A stretch of DNA of 42,818 bases from Senegalimassilia anaerobia JC110 (GTDB lineage Bacteria; Actinomycetota; Coriobacteriia; Coriobacteriales; Eggerthellaceae): assembly GCF_000236865.1 (NCBI RefSeq), contig NZ_HE611017.1, forward strand, positions 218,391-261,208. Reading direction: 5' to 3'. The notes under the pieces were generated by a model. That model saw nothing but the letters and a program-made list of their open reading frames with translations. It searched no databases and was not told the origin of the DNA. Both the position numbers and the translations under genes were made by a program. How positions within the stretch are numbered: position 1 is the stretch's first letter; each line of letters starts with the position of its first letter. Shown here piece by piece: positions 42,670-42,818 of this stretch.

Positions 42670-42818
42670 CGCCAAGCCCGCCAAGCCCGCCAAGCCCGCC
42701 AAGCCCGCCAAGCCCGCCAAGCCCGCCAAGGCCCGCCAAGCCCGCCAAGCCCGCCAAGCCCGCCAAGCCCGCCAAGCCCGCCAAGCCCGCCAAGCCCGCC
42801 AAGCCCGCCAAGCCCGCC
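42665..42818. repeat. 9-bp tandem repeat, unit AAGCCCGCC, 17 copies to window end
   Basis: Seventeen units run to the last base, with one extra G near 42731. In the plus frame the unit encodes Lys-Pro-Ala, until the extra base shifts the frame. The window probably stops here because the assembly ended in the repeat; the true length is unknown. Confidence 0.95.

Noticed and set aside
42509-42811. Minus-strand frame of Gly-Leu-Ala / Gly-Gly-Leu repeats
   Set aside because: It is only the tandem repeat read backwards, with no start signal.
42665-42818. CRISPR-like array
   Set aside because: The unit is 9 bp with no spacers, and no cas gene is nearby.
1-42818. tRNA, rRNA or classic riboswitch genes
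   Set aside because: I looked for GGTTCGA-type T-arms and other strong landmarks and found no convincing cloverleaf or riboswitch core; a dedicated covariance-model scan was not possible.

Overview
The window looks like the chromosome of a high-GC anaerobic actinobacterium of the Coriobacteriia (an Eggerthellaceae-like gut organism). This rests on the mix of a Tat-exported DMSO-reductase-family enzyme with NrfD/DmsC anchor, a giant fused 2-hydroxyacyl-CoA dehydratase activase, several radical SAM enzymes, and ordinary high-GC housekeeping genes. The placement is inferred from gene content; no rRNA or tRNA gene was found. The last 4.5 kb differ: they are visibly more AT-rich and carry a plasmid-type replication and partition module, ending inside a 9-bp tandem repeat.

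Layout. 1-4.4 kb: BceS-BceA-BceB-like peptide-antibiotic sensing and resistance module, with the response regulator presumably just outside the left edge. 4.4-8.7 kb: a tRNA wobble-uridine group, namely a Trm9/ALKBH8-like methyltransferase and a cysteine desulfurase on the minus strand, divergent from bacterial Elp3. 8.8-15.0 kb: minus-strand DMSO-reductase-type operon in the order membrane anchor, catalytic subunit, Fe-S subunit, TorD-like chaperone, radical SAM protein. 15.4-17.7 kb: an odd three-gene operon (NrfD-like membrane protein, GntR/YtrA-type regulator, stomatin-like SPFH protein) whose promoter shares a palindrome with the reductase operon. 17.8-22.5 kb: MerR regulator, NirJ/AhbC-like radical SAM enzyme and a FecCD-type ABC importer. 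The MerR gene and the radical SAM gene each have a promoter with the 19-bp spacer and central palindrome typical of MerR control. 22.6-27.5 kb: D-2-hydroxyacid dehydrogenase, a small DUF6483-like protein, ruvB, ruvA, ruvC and yebC. 27.8-32.8 kb: fused acyl-CoA dehydratase activase followed by a frameshifted TetR pseudogene. 32.8-38.3 kb: PF06541-type membrane protein, serA, mnmA, a C26-family glutamine amidotransferase, upp. 38.3-42.8 kb: AEP-type Rep, ParB, and ParA with an apparent N-terminal ribbon-helix-helix domain.

How the parts may work together. Elp3 plus a Trm9-like methyltransferase, a cysteine desulfurase and MnmA would make up a eukaryote-like mcm5s2U34 route in a bacterium. The shared palindrome suggests that the GntR protein of the NrfD-GntR-SPFH operon also controls the reductase operon. 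MerR likely induces itself, the radical SAM enzyme and the metal- or tetrapyrrole-type importer. In the rep leader a strong minus-strand promoter and a factor-independent terminator outline a 67-nt antisense RNA, the usual design of plasmid copy-number control. The module is therefore probably an integrated plasmid, or a plasmid joined at a contig end.
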